Assembly: GCF_019977195.1 (NCBI RefSeq) | Contig: NZ_AP024643.1 | Span: 620,001 to 684,000, forward strand | Reading direction: 5' to 3' | DNA: 64,000 bases | Source: Arthrobacter sp. StoSoilA2 | GTDB lineage: Bacteria; Actinomycetota; Actinomycetes; Actinomycetales; Micrococcaceae | Translations under genes and position numbers: made by a program | Shown here: positions 6,887-15,201 of the stretch, in pieces | Layout of the letters: the number at the start of each line of letters is the position of its first letter | Position numbering within the stretch: position 1 is the first letter of the stretch | The notes under the pieces: generated by a model | Told to the model about the DNA's origin: nothing | Databases searched by the model: none | What the model saw: only the letters and a program-made list of their open reading frames with translations

Positions 6887-6934
6887 TTGACAAATCAGTA
6901 CAGAACCGCCTAGCGTTGTTGACTGTTCAGTACA
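6887..6934 (+). promoter_or_regulatory. Promoter of the oxidoreductase cluster with repeated operator sites
   Basis: A perfect TTGACA -35 box (6887-6892) and TAGCGT -10 (6911-6916) are 18 bp apart and point to the SDR gene. TCAGTACA occurs twice, at 6895-6902 in the spacer and at 6927-6934 just after the expected transcription start; the second copy is part of ACTGTTCAGT. The placement suits repression by the divergent TetR. Confidence 0.65.
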
Positions 6935-6995
6935 TAAATGTCTGACTCCCCATATCTGGCGCGGCGAAGTCACGCCTATAGTCGAAGGAACCAAC

Positions 6996-7811
6996 ATGCA
7001 GACAGCTTCCCCGGTGGCCCTCGTGACGGGCGCTTCCTCAGGAATCGGGCGGGCAGCAGCGCGCGCCCTCGTGGACGCCGGCTTCTCAGTGGTCGGTACG
7101 AGCCGAAACGCGGCGAACGCCCGCCCGCTTGCCGGGGTGTCGTTCCTCGATCTCGATGTAGCCAGCGACGAATCGGTCCATTCCCTGGTCGAGAAGGTGA
7201 TCGAACGGTTTGGTCGGATCGACGTCCTGGTCAACAACGCAGGCGTGGGCGCCGTCGGCGCCGGAGAGGAAAGCTCGATCAACCAGACCAAGGAGGTTTT
7301 CGACATCAACGTCTTCGGCTTGATGCGGATGACAAACGCCGTGCTGCCCCACATGCGGGCCAAGGGCAGTGGCCGTGTGGTCAACGTCTCCTCGGTACTC
7401 GGTCTGATCCCAGCCCCCTTCATGGCCATCTATGCCGCCACCAAGCATGCAGTCGAGGGCTACTCGGAGTCCGTCGACCACGAGCTTCGCGAGCACGGCG
7501 TCCGGGTGCTGCTGGTCGAGCCGGCCTTTACAAGCACGGGTTTCGAGGCGAGCAGCCTTGCACCGGACTCACCCCTGCCGGTCTACTCCGCACAGCGGGA
7601 GGTCTCCCGAGACGTACTGGCCACCGCCTTACGTACCGCCGATGACCCGGACGTTGTCGCAAAAGTGATCGTCGCTGCCGCCACGGACTCCAAGCCCACA
7701 CCCAGGTACACCGCCGGCTCGATGGCCGGACGCGTCAGCGTCCTGCGCCGGTTCGTGCCCTCGCGCACCTTTGACAAACAGATCCGCAAGCTCAACCAAA
7801 TGGCCGGCTGA
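6996..7811 (+). CDS. Short-chain dehydrogenase/reductase (classical SDR)
   Basis: A 271-residue NAD(P)-dependent oxidoreductase. Seen: cofactor motif TGASSGIG at about 11-18, NNAG near 83, the catalytic Ser in VNVSSVLG, and YAATK as the YxxxK pair. Arg at TSR after the second strand suggests NADP preference. AAGGAACC precedes the ATG at 6996. It is the first gene of a same-direction cluster with an epoxide-hydrolase-like enzyme, a flavin oxidoreductase, an NmrA-like protein and a flavin monooxygenase, divergent from a TetR gene. The family is certain; the substrate is unknown. Confidence 0.92.
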   Translation: MQTASPVALVTGASSGIGRAAARALVDAGFSVVGTSRNAANARPLAGVSFLDLDVASDESVHSLVEKVIERFGRIDVLVNNAGVGAVGAGEESSINQTKEVFDINVFGLMRMTNAVLPHMRAKGSGRVVNVSSVLGLIPAPFMAIYAATKHAVEGYSESVDHELREHGVRVLLVEPAFTSTGFEASSLAPDSPLPVYSAQREVSRDVLATALRTADDPDVVAKVIVAAATDSKPTPRYTAGSMAGRVSVLRRFVPSRTFDKQIRKLNQMAG

Positions 7812-7868
7812 CGCCGAGGCCAGCACCAGCATCTCCCGTCCGACCCCTCTGAGGCAGGCTCACAACGC

Positions 7869-8771
7869 ATGGACTTCGAACACGTCACTTTCGACTTGCC
7901 GCACGGCACTTTTCACGCTCTGCAGGGCGGTGACCCCACAGGTCAACCGACGATCTTCCTGCACGGATTCCCGGACCACCCGCCAACGGCGAAGGCGTTC
8001 CTCGCCGAGCTCGGCCGCCAGGGTCGCTACGTCCTCGCGCCCTGGCTTCGCGGTTACGCCCCGTCCCCGACCGCGGGTCCATTCGATTTCGCATCCTTGA
8101 CCAGCGACGTGGTCGCACTGATCGACCAGTGGTCTCCCCAGCGCCAGGTGGACCTCATTGGCCACGACTGGGGTGCTCTGATCACGTACGACACCACCGT
8201 CACCGCGCCGGAGCGCATCAAACGCGCAGTCACGCTCGCTATCCCCCACCCCCTGACATTCATCGGCCGGCCCCGCCCCGCCCAGCTCCGCCGGAGCTGG
8301 TACATGGCCTTCTTCCAGCTTCCCGGAAGCGGCATGATCGCCCGAGCCCGCGACTTCGCCCTCATCGACCGACTCTGGCGTCAATGGTCACCAAACCTGA
8401 CGCTCGACCCGGCTCTCCAAGCGGAGCTACACGAGCACCTCGGCGCGAGCTTTCCCGCACCCCTCAAGTACTACCGGGAGATGACCCGCCTGGGCATGCT
8501 GAAGGCTGCACGCCGCCTCTCCCACCCCATCACGGTGCCCCTGCTGCACATCCACGGCGCAGACGATGACTGCATCCTCCCCCCGAACGTCGACGACCGG
8601 CATCGATACGCCGCTCCGCACGTGCGAGAGATCGTCCCCGACCTCGGCCACTTCCTGCACATCGAAGCCCCCGAAGCGATCGCGGAACGGATCACGACAT
8701 GGGTGGCAAGTGGCTCACCCGACCCTCGCGGCGAAACCAACCCAATGGCCGTCCAGAACCCGAAAGGCTGA
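7869..8771 (+). CDS. Alpha/beta hydrolase, epoxide-hydrolase-like
   Basis: A 300-residue alpha/beta-hydrolase. HGFPD forms the oxyanion-hole region, and GHDWG carries the nucleophile Asp100, the aspartate used by epoxide hydrolases and haloalkane dehalogenases rather than serine. The cap contains RRSWYMAFFQLPG, close to the tyrosine-bearing lid of epoxide hydrolases. The acid is probably in HGADDD and the base His in DLGHFLHIEAP. GAGGCAGG lies upstream of the ATG. A C-terminal tail rich in Pro and Asn extends past the core. It sits 57 bp after the SDR gene and 7 bp before the flavin oxidoreductase. Dehalogenase activity cannot be excluded. Confidence 0.85.
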   Translation: MDFEHVTFDLPHGTFHALQGGDPTGQPTIFLHGFPDHPPTAKAFLAELGRQGRYVLAPWLRGYAPSPTAGPFDFASLTSDVVALIDQWSPQRQVDLIGHDWGALITYDTTVTAPERIKRAVTLAIPHPLTFIGRPRPAQLRRSWYMAFFQLPGSGMIARARDFALIDRLWRQWSPNLTLDPALQAELHEHLGASFPAPLKYYREMTRLGMLKAARRLSHPITVPLLHIHGADDDCILPPNVDDRHRYAAPHVREIVPDLGHFLHIEAPEAIAERITTWVASGSPDPRGETNPMAVQNPKG

Positions 8772-8778
8772 CCAAACC

Positions 8779-9819
8779 ATGACTGAGACGACTCCTCCAT
8801 TCACGAGTGACGAACTGGCCGAGGGCACTATCGACACGGTGGTGATCGGAGGCGGCGCCGCAGGACTGAACGGCGCTCTGATCCTCGCCCGCTCCCGCCG
8901 CTCGGTCGTCGTGATCGACAGCGGCTACCCCCGCAACGCGCCAGCCGAAGCCGTGCACGGCCTCCTCGCCCTGGACGGCACCCCGCCGTCCGAGATCCTT
9001 CGACGAGGACGGGAGCACGTGCGCCACTACGGCGGACGCATCGTCCTCGGCGAGGTAGTCTCGGCCGAGCCTGCCGCCCCCTCAGCTGACGGGGATTTGC
9101 GGTTCACCATCACCCTCGCCGACGGCCGCAGCATCACCGCCCGCCGCATCCTCGTGGCCACCGGCCTCACCGACGTTCTGCCGGACGTGCCCGGGCTCGC
9201 CGAGCACTGGGGGAACAGCGTGCTGCACTGCCCGTACTGCCACGGCTGGGAGGTCCGCGACGAACCCATCGGTATCCTCGCCACCGGCCCGGTCTCCATC
9301 GCCCACGCGTATCTGTACCGTCAGCTGACCGCGGACCTGACCTACTTCACGCACGGCACCGACCTGGACGAGGACAACCGCGCCCGCTTCGCCGCCCGCG
9401 GCATCCGCGTCATCGACACCCCGGTCACCGAAGTCGTCAACGACGAGGACGGCGCCCTCGCCGGGGTGCGCCTCACCGACGGCCAGGTCATTGCCCGCCG
9501 CGTCATCGCAGTCCTCGCGCAGCTGCAGATCCGCGCCCAGGGCCTGGAAGGTCTGCACCTGCCCGTGCAGGACCTGCCGAACAAGGGCCGCAGTTTCGCC
9601 TCCGGCACGGCCGGCATCACCGAAGTGCCGGGTGTGTGGGTGGCCGGCAACGCCACCGATCTGACCGCCCAGGTCGGGGCCTCCGCCGCGGCCGGCGCAC
9701 TGGCCGGGGCCGACATCAACAGAATGCTGGCCATAGCGGATACCGACGCGGCCCTGCACGCGGCTGGACCGATTCCGACACCTATGTCTGAACGCGCCGG
9801 CGTCGAAACCCACCATTGA
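8779..9819 (+). CDS. FAD/NAD(P)-dependent oxidoreductase, thioredoxin-reductase-like
   Basis: A 346-residue two-dinucleotide-fold flavoprotein. The N-terminal FAD motif is VVIGGGAAGLNGAL (about 21-34). Cys151-Pro-Tyr-Cys154, in an HCPYCHGWE context, is where thioredoxin reductases have the redox pair. A WVAGNATD stretch near the C-terminus is the second FAD contact. The NADPH-domain GxGxxG is degenerate (GILATGPVSIAH). Proteins of this subgroup often act without a dedicated thioredoxin, and none is nearby. I start it at ATG 8779, seven bases after the hydrolase stop, with GAAAGG upstream. Likely cotranscribed with its neighbours. Confidence 0.88.
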   Translation: MTETTPPFTSDELAEGTIDTVVIGGGAAGLNGALILARSRRSVVVIDSGYPRNAPAEAVHGLLALDGTPPSEILRRGREHVRHYGGRIVLGEVVSAEPAAPSADGDLRFTITLADGRSITARRILVATGLTDVLPDVPGLAEHWGNSVLHCPYCHGWEVRDEPIGILATGPVSIAHAYLYRQLTADLTYFTHGTDLDEDNRARFAARGIRVIDTPVTEVVNDEDGALAGVRLTDGQVIARRVIAVLAQLQIRAQGLEGLHLPVQDLPNKGRSFASGTAGITEVPGVWVAGNATDLTAQVGASAAAGALAGADINRMLAIADTDAALHAAGPIPTPMSERAGVETHH

Positions 9820-10032
9820 TCTGCAACACGTCGCCCGACCGGAGATCGCCACGCCGACCTGGATCCGCGCGTACTCCAGCCCCTTCCCGACCCGGCGCAG
9901 TCCCGCGGTGTCATCGCGCTTCCCCGACAGGGCCCTCAGCCCGGTCTTCCGCCGATGGACGCAATCGACGCCAGCGCGCACCTGAACCCATCCTCTGACT
10001 ACAACTCACCCAACCTGATGGAGAACACACAA
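9820..10032. other. 213-bp spacer inside the oxidoreductase cluster, possible gene debris
   Basis: This spacer is long compared with the 7-57 bp gaps elsewhere in the cluster. A minus-strand frame across it reads TGLRALSGKRDDTAGLRRVG and GLEYARIQVGVAISG, which looks protein-like but lacks a start or matching family in my reading. It may be a relic of a gene lost when the cluster was assembled. No promoter is evident before the NmrA-like gene. Confidence 0.3.
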
Positions 10033-11040
10033 ATGACGGAACGCAATCCCATTCTGATCACCGGCGCCGGCGGACAGGTCGGCGGCGTGAGCAGGTTGAT
10101 GGTCGACATGCTGCTCGAACAGGGCCACCCGGTGCGCGCGTTCGTGCGACGGGACGACCAACGGGCCCAGTCGCTGCGCGAGGCCGGGGCCGACGTCTTC
10201 GTCGGCGACCTGCTCAAACCCGCGGATGTGGCCGCAGCGCTGAAGGGCGTCAAGCGCATTTACTTCAGCATGACCCCGCAGCCAAACTACGCTGACGCCC
10301 TCACTTTGATGGCCGCGGCGGCGCGAGCCCAGGGCAACATCGAGGCCTTCGTGCACTTGTCCAACTACGAGCAGTCATACATGACGCTCGAGAAGATGAC
10401 CGCACCGGAAGAGGAGCGGCGTTCCTGGCTCGGCGGACTGGTCACGGACTGGTCACCGCAGCAGCGGGCGCACTGGATCTGCGAGCGGGTGCTGGAATGG
10501 TCCGGCCTCCCGACCATCAACGTGCGCTCGACCCTGTTCGCCGAAAACCCCCATCTGACCTGGATGCTGCTGGGCCCGCTGAGCAAGGGTGAGCTGCGCC
10601 TGCCCTTCGGCAACCAGCGGCTCGCACCCATTGCCGTTCACGACTTGGCAGAGGTGTCCGTGAAGATGCTGCTCGACCCCGCACCGCACATCTCGAAGTC
10701 CTACGAACTCACCGGCCCGGAGCTGAAGGACATGCACGGTTTCGCTGAGGACTACGCAGCCGCGCTGGGACGCCAGATCGTCTACATTCCTGAGGAGCTG
10801 GAGGCTTGGAATGAGACCTTCCTCGACGAGACCGTCCTGCAGGAGTCCTTGGGCGATCCGGCTACGGCCCGGCACGTGGCTGACCACCTGGGGATCCAGA
10901 CCCGGCTGATCGCCAGCGGTCGGTACGACGTCCTCTCCGACCAGCTGGAAACCCTGCTCGGGCGCCCACCGCGGACCCTGCGATGGGCACTGCAGAACAA
11001 CACCAACCTGCGCCAGCTGGCGTCTGTCCCGAGCCACTGA
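10033..11040 (+). CDS. NmrA-like NAD(P)-binding protein (atypical SDR)
   Basis: A 335-residue protein with the Rossmann motif ITGAGGQVGG at about 9-18 and VRAFVRRDDQRAQSL, the NmrA/HSCARG arrangement in which an Arg contacts NADP phosphate. It lacks an obvious YxxxK pair, so it may be a redox-sensing or reductase-like protein of the NAD(P)H:quinone type. The ATG at 10033 is chosen because GGAG lies nine bases before it; the in-frame ATG at 10018 has no ribosome site. It is followed after 12 bp by the flavin monooxygenase gene. Function in the cluster is inferred only from position. Confidence 0.83.
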   Translation: MTERNPILITGAGGQVGGVSRLMVDMLLEQGHPVRAFVRRDDQRAQSLREAGADVFVGDLLKPADVAAALKGVKRIYFSMTPQPNYADALTLMAAAARAQGNIEAFVHLSNYEQSYMTLEKMTAPEEERRSWLGGLVTDWSPQQRAHWICERVLEWSGLPTINVRSTLFAENPHLTWMLLGPLSKGELRLPFGNQRLAPIAVHDLAEVSVKMLLDPAPHISKSYELTGPELKDMHGFAEDYAAALGRQIVYIPEELEAWNETFLDETVLQESLGDPATARHVADHLGIQTRLIASGRYDVLSDQLETLLGRPPRTLRWALQNNTNLRQLASVPSH

Positions 11041-11052
11041 GCGCCCAATCCC

Positions 11053-12282
11053 ATGGACAAGAACATGACAAAACGACAGCGGGCCCTGGTAGTCGGCCTC
11101 GGGATCAGCGGGACCGCCTCCGCGCTGCGACTTCATCGCGCGGGCTGGGACGTGGTGGTGCTGGAGAAGGCCCCCGACCGGCGCCGCGGCGGATACTTCA
11201 TCGCCCTGTTCGGAACCGGGCTCGCCGCCGCCGAACGGCTGGGCATCGCCGATGCCGTGCCGAATCGCGTCGCTCCGGAAGCCGTGAGCTACGAAGTCGA
11301 CCGCACGGACCGGCGCCGCCGCGGTCTAAGCTACGCCGATGTGTTCGGCGGATCTCGACTCGTACTGCGCGGCGACATCGAAGACGCGGCCTTCACCGCC
11401 CTGCCCGACGAAGTGGAGATCCGGTACTCGACCGTGCCGATCGCGCTGGACCAGTACATCGACGGGGTGGACGTAGAGATCCGCAACCTGACGACGGAGA
11501 CGACGATCGTCGAACGGTTCGACCTGGTGGTGGGGGCAGACGGACTGCGCTCGACGGTGCGCCGGCTTGCGTTCGAACCCGAGCAGAGCCCGATCCGTCC
11601 ACTGAACTACATGATCGCCGCGTACAGCCTGCCCGAGGCGGTACCCGGCTACCGTCAACAAGACGGACTGATCCTGGCCGAGCAGGGTCGATCAGCGTGG
11701 GTGTTCCCGTTCGCTGACCGTCCGCCGACGGTGCTGCTCTCCTACCGCACCGACGACGTGGACGCCGAGTTCACCCGGCCAGCCATCGACTCGCTGCGCG
11801 CCGCTTACGGCCCCGAGCCCACCGGCTCCACGCTCGGTTGGCTGCTCGACCAGTTCGAGAAGGCCCCCGATCACCTGTTCGACTCCGCCGAGCAGGTGCA
11901 CCTCGACCACTGGCACCGCGGCCGAGTCGTGCTCGTCGGCGACGCCGCGTGGTGCCTGACCGTTTACTCCGGCATGGGGGCATCCACCGGCCTGGCCGGG
12001 GCCGACCTGCTCGGCACCATGCTCGAACGCCACCCGCACGACGTGCCACGGGCCCTTCAGGACTGGGAGGACCACCTGCGCCCGTTCGTCGACCACCACC
12101 TCGGCAGCGGTGTGAGCATGCGCAGTTTCTTCACCCCAGGCAACCGCGCCGAGTTGCTGCTTCGGTCCGCGATGATCCGCCTCGCCCGGTTGCCGATCGC
12201 CGGCCGCCTGCTCGCCAAGATGAGGACCAACAGCGCGGGCGTGCGGATGAAAAGTCTGGATATCGCCGCCGCTGCAGCGTGA
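11053..12282 (+). CDS. FAD-dependent monooxygenase (group A, PHBH/TetX type)
   Basis: A 409-residue aromatic-hydroxylase-fold flavoprotein. It has ALVVGLGISGTASALRL (FAD-binding GxGxxG), VVLEKAPDRR, a central DLVVGADGLRSTVR (the DG motif) and VVLVGDAAWCLTVYSGMGA (the GD motif). Together these define single-component NAD(P)H-dependent hydroxylases acting on phenols, polyketides or tetracyclines. ATG 11053 and ATG 11065 are both possible; neither has a strong ribosome site. It is the last gene of the cluster. The C-terminal helix region is rich in Arg and Leu. Substrate unknown. Confidence 0.9.
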   Translation: MDKNMTKRQRALVVGLGISGTASALRLHRAGWDVVVLEKAPDRRRGGYFIALFGTGLAAAERLGIADAVPNRVAPEAVSYEVDRTDRRRRGLSYADVFGGSRLVLRGDIEDAAFTALPDEVEIRYSTVPIALDQYIDGVDVEIRNLTTETTIVERFDLVVGADGLRSTVRRLAFEPEQSPIRPLNYMIAAYSLPEAVPGYRQQDGLILAEQGRSAWVFPFADRPPTVLLSYRTDDVDAEFTRPAIDSLRAAYGPEPTGSTLGWLLDQFEKAPDHLFDSAEQVHLDHWHRGRVVLVGDAAWCLTVYSGMGASTGLAGADLLGTMLERHPHDVPRALQDWEDHLRPFVDHHLGSGVSMRSFFTPGNRAELLLRSAMIRLARLPIAGRLLAKMRTNSAGVRMKSLDIAAAAA

Positions 12283-12285
12283 GTG

Positions 12286-12405
12286 GAGTTCCTCGAATAC
12301 GAGCGGGAGAACGAGGTCGTAATTGTGGTTGCTGCCGCGCCGTCTGGTCGCCGCTTCGGCAATCCCGTGTGGTTATACCGTCGAGCGTCAGGCAGGACCA
12401 CCTAG
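12286..12405 (+). pseudogene. Possible gene fragment after the monooxygenase
   Basis: A 39-residue frame with no start codon is open from 12286 to TAG 12403-12405. It reads EFLEYERENEVVIVVAAAPS then GRRFGNPVWLYRR, which looks like the interior of a folded protein. No family is recognised. It may be debris at the right edge of the accessory block; chance openness in GC-rich DNA is also possible. Confidence 0.3.
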
Positions 12406-12459
12406 AGAGACATATGCCCGCCGACAGCACCTGTTGATCACGGGCATACTGCCACCCAA

Positions 12460-12494
12460 AGAAGGCTCCGTCCCAAGTGGGGACGGAGCCTTCT
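12460..12494. terminator. 15-bp stem terminator after lysC
   Basis: AGAAGGCTCCGTCCC (12460-12474) pairs with GGGACGGAGCCTTCT (12480-12494) over a 5-nt loop. It lies between the converging monooxygenase cluster and lysC and can stop both. Confidence 0.88.
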
Positions 12495-12530
12495 CAGAAG
12501 AGCCGGTCGCTGACCGGTAAAGTGGCGGCC

Positions 12531-13877
12531 CTAGCGCCCGGTGCCGCCGTAAACGGTAGCTTCGGCATCGCCGTCGAGCTCGAAGGCGGCGTGGATGGCG
12601 CGGACGGCGTCGTCCAGCTTGTCAGCGCTGGTGACTACGGAGATGCGGATTTCCGAGGTGGAGATCATGTCGATGTTGATGCCGGCATCGGAGAGGGCCT
12701 TGAAGAACGTTGCCGAAACGCCGGGGTGTGAACGCATTCCCGCGCCGATCAGGGACAGCTTGCCAACGTGCTCGTTGTATTCGATGCTCTCGAAGCCGAT
12801 TTGGCCTTCAGCTGCACGAAGGGCGGTCAGGGCGTCGGCGCCTTCGACGATTGGAAGCGTGAACGAGATATCAGTGCGGCCCGTGCCGTGGGTGGACACG
12901 TTCTGCACAATCATGTCGATGTTCGAGTGCGCGTCCGCGATCACCTGAAAGATCGCAGCGGCCTTGCCGGGGATGTCCGGCACGCCTACAACGGTGACCT
13001 TGGCTTCGGACCGGTCGTGTGCAACGCCGGAGATGATTGGCTGCTCCAAGGCAACTCCCTCTTGAATCGTGAACTTTTCATCGGCGCCCGGGATGACCCA
13101 CGTGCCTTCGTGCTGGCTGAATGACGAACGGACGTGCAGCGGCACTCCGAAACGGCGGGCGTACTCCACGCACCGCAGGTGCAGGATCTTGGCGCCGGAA
13201 GCAGCAAGTTCCAGCATTTCCTCGCTGGAGATGCGGTCGATCTTCTGGGCCGACGACACAACACGGGGATCGGCCGTGTAGATACCGTCCACATCGGTGT
13301 AAATTTCGCACACATCGGCTTCGAGCGCTGCAGCCAAGGCAACAGCCGTGGTGTCCGAGCCGCCACGACCCAGCGTTGTGATCTCGTTGGTGCTGCGGCT
13401 CATGCCCTGGAAGCCCGCCACGATCGCAATGTGTCCTTTGTCCAGGGCGGTGCGGATGCGGTGCGGGTCCACATCAATAATCCGGGCCTTGCCGTGGATG
13501 CCGTCGGTAATCATGCCTGCCTGGGAGCCCGTGAAGGACTGGGCGGAGGCGCCAAACTTGTTGATGGCCATGGCAAGCAGTGCCATGGAAATTCGCTCTC
13601 CGGCGGAAAGGAGCATGTCCATTTCGCGGGCAGGAGCGGAGTCCGTGACCTGGCCCGCGAGGTCCAGGAGTTCATCTGTGGTGTCTCCCATGGCGGAAAC
13701 AACAACCACAACCTCGTTGCCGGCCTTCTGCGCATCCACAACACGCTGAGCGACCCGCTTGATGCCATCAGCATCGGCAACCGAGGAACCGCCGAACTTC
13801 TGAACGATCAGCTGCTTGGTAATGGCAGCTCCGTCGGAGAGCTCTTCGATCTTCACTTCGGTAGTGGGCATAGTCAT
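12531..13877 (-). CDS. lysC: Aspartate kinase
   Basis: A 448-residue aspartokinase, the first step to lysine, threonine and methionine. Kinase domain: VQKFGGSSVADADG, VVSAMGDTTDEL, TLGRGGSDTTAVALAAAL and EIYTDVDGIYTADPR. Two ACT domains follow from about 280, with VGVPDIPGKAAAIF and IDMISTSEIRISVV, the allosteric lysine/threonine site. Start ATG 13877 has GAGGG seven bases upstream. Inside the gene a TTG at 13049 has GAGGGAG five bases upstream and would give a 172-residue ACT-only chain, like the beta subunit encoded within corynebacterial lysC. The usual partner asd is not downstream; a terminator follows directly. Confidence 0.95.
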   Translation of the reverse strand: MTMPTTEVKIEELSDGAAITKQLIVQKFGGSSVADADGIKRVAQRVVDAQKAGNEVVVVVSAMGDTTDELLDLAGQVTDSAPAREMDMLLSAGERISMALLAMAINKFGASAQSFTGSQAGMITDGIHGKARIIDVDPHRIRTALDKGHIAIVAGFQGMSRSTNEITTLGRGGSDTTAVALAAALEADVCEIYTDVDGIYTADPRVVSSAQKIDRISSEEMLELAASGAKILHLRCVEYARRFGVPLHVRSSFSQHEGTWVIPGADEKFTIQEGVALEQPIISGVAHDRSEAKVTVVGVPDIPGKAAAIFQVIADAHSNIDMIVQNVSTHGTGRTDISFTLPIVEGADALTALRAAEGQIGFESIEYNEHVGKLSLIGAGMRSHPGVSATFFKALSDAGINIDMISTSEIRISVVTSADKLDDAVRAIHAAFELDGDAEATVYGGTGR

Positions 13878-14076
13878 GCGCGCACCCTCACTGCATCAAT
13901 AGGGTTCGAACGAGGCATGCCAAATTCGAAATTGGGACACGCCTGCGTAGCTTATTCGGCCAGTTTATCGCCGTGTTGTGTCCCCGCAGGAATTGTGACC
14001 ACATGGCGGCCACGCAGTCAGTTTCGGCAGCAGGCCCCCGGGCGTACGATCCCTCTTATGAGCATTGCGTGGTGCC

Positions 14077-15201
14077 ATGGCCAGGGTTCCTGAGCCACCG
14101 GACGATCCCGGGCCGGCGCGCAGCGAATCGGAATACGAAGTGATCGGCGGCGGCGTTATCGACGACCGGTTTCCGCGGCGTGACGGAACCGCGGGGAGTG
14201 AACACAGGCTGGACCACCAACCTGGGATCGCCGACATTCTCGGAGCCGCTGTGCGGGAGGCCTGGGATGACTGCCGCATGTCCTTGCAATCCTGGTGGTT
14301 CTGGTTGGCCTGCGCGTCCGGGCTCCTTCTGGCCTGGGCGACGGCCGCAGCTGTGGTGGCTTTCGGCGAAGCCAACGGATGGTTTGAATCCAGCCTCCCA
14401 AGCGCCACGTACATACTGATGGCCGGATTGATGGCAGTTGTTTCTGCTGTCCTCGGGGCAGTATGGGGCTTCCATCAAAAGGCTCGAACATTCCTTGGCG
14501 GGCTGTTCGCCGGAGTCTTCCGCGGGGCGGTCTTCGCGGTGCCGTCCGGCATCCTGCTTCTCACGGTGGGCACGGCCGTTGGCGGGCCGATCGCCTTGGC
14601 GGGTGCCGGCGTCGTGGTTGTTGTCCTTGAGATTGTGTTGTTTGGACTCATAGGCGCAGGTGCCCGCGCCTGCTCGGGCCGAACGGCGGCAGGTGTTGCC
14701 TTGGCTGCGGCGCTGGTGGCGTTCCTGTGCCTGGGCAATGTAGCGGCTACCATCGCGTTGATTCCATGGACGACTGTGATGGACCAGGCGTCGGTGCCCG
14801 TCAACGTGGAGCGGGACGACACCGGACGGATCACAGCATACGAGTGTGTTGGGCGTCTCCGGCCCGTGGAAGTGGCGCATACAGAGCGGGTGGCTTGGCT
14901 GGCAGCGTCCAATCCGATCCTGCTCTTCGGTAGCGTCGCCGCGGAGGCGCTCCCCAAGGAGCATGAACTGGCATGGGTGTTGTCCGGCTTGCAGTGGGCC
15001 GCCGATGGACCGGGCCGTGATTTTCCCTGTATCGGAGGGGAATCGAGTGATCAGCTGGCGCCTTCGGTGCCCGTCGCCCTCACTGGCCTCGTGATTCAGG
15101 CAGTGGTTGCTGCCTTGGTGCTCTTGCCGGGACGCTGGTTGTCCACGCGCCGCCTTACGTCAGCGCGTTCCGGCGGCCCTCAAACGCCCGGCCAAGCGTG
15201 A
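14077..15201 (+). CDS. Predicted six-helix membrane protein
   Basis: A protein of 374 residues with a polar N-terminus of about 80 residues (MARVPEPPDDPG onward), then about five hydrophobic helices between 80 and 240, a soluble segment of roughly 100 residues with two cysteines, and a final helix before a basic tail. No family is recognised. The start is uncertain: ATG 14077 lacks a ribosome site and TTG 14065 is in the same frame. TACGAT lies seven bases before an out-of-frame ATG at 14058, which opens an 11-codon frame. The 3' end overlaps the end of recR by 47 bp on the opposite strand. Confidence 0.7.
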   Translation: MARVPEPPDDPGPARSESEYEVIGGGVIDDRFPRRDGTAGSEHRLDHQPGIADILGAAVREAWDDCRMSLQSWWFWLACASGLLLAWATAAAVVAFGEANGWFESSLPSATYILMAGLMAVVSAVLGAVWGFHQKARTFLGGLFAGVFRGAVFAVPSGILLLTVGTAVGGPIALAGAGVVVVVLEIVLFGLIGAGARACSGRTAAGVALAAALVAFLCLGNVAATIALIPWTTVMDQASVPVNVERDDTGRITAYECVGRLRPVEVAHTERVAWLAASNPILLFGSVAAEALPKEHELAWVLSGLQWAADGPGRDFPCIGGESSDQLAPSVPVALTGLVIQAVVAALVLLPGRWLSTRRLTSARSGGPQTPGQA

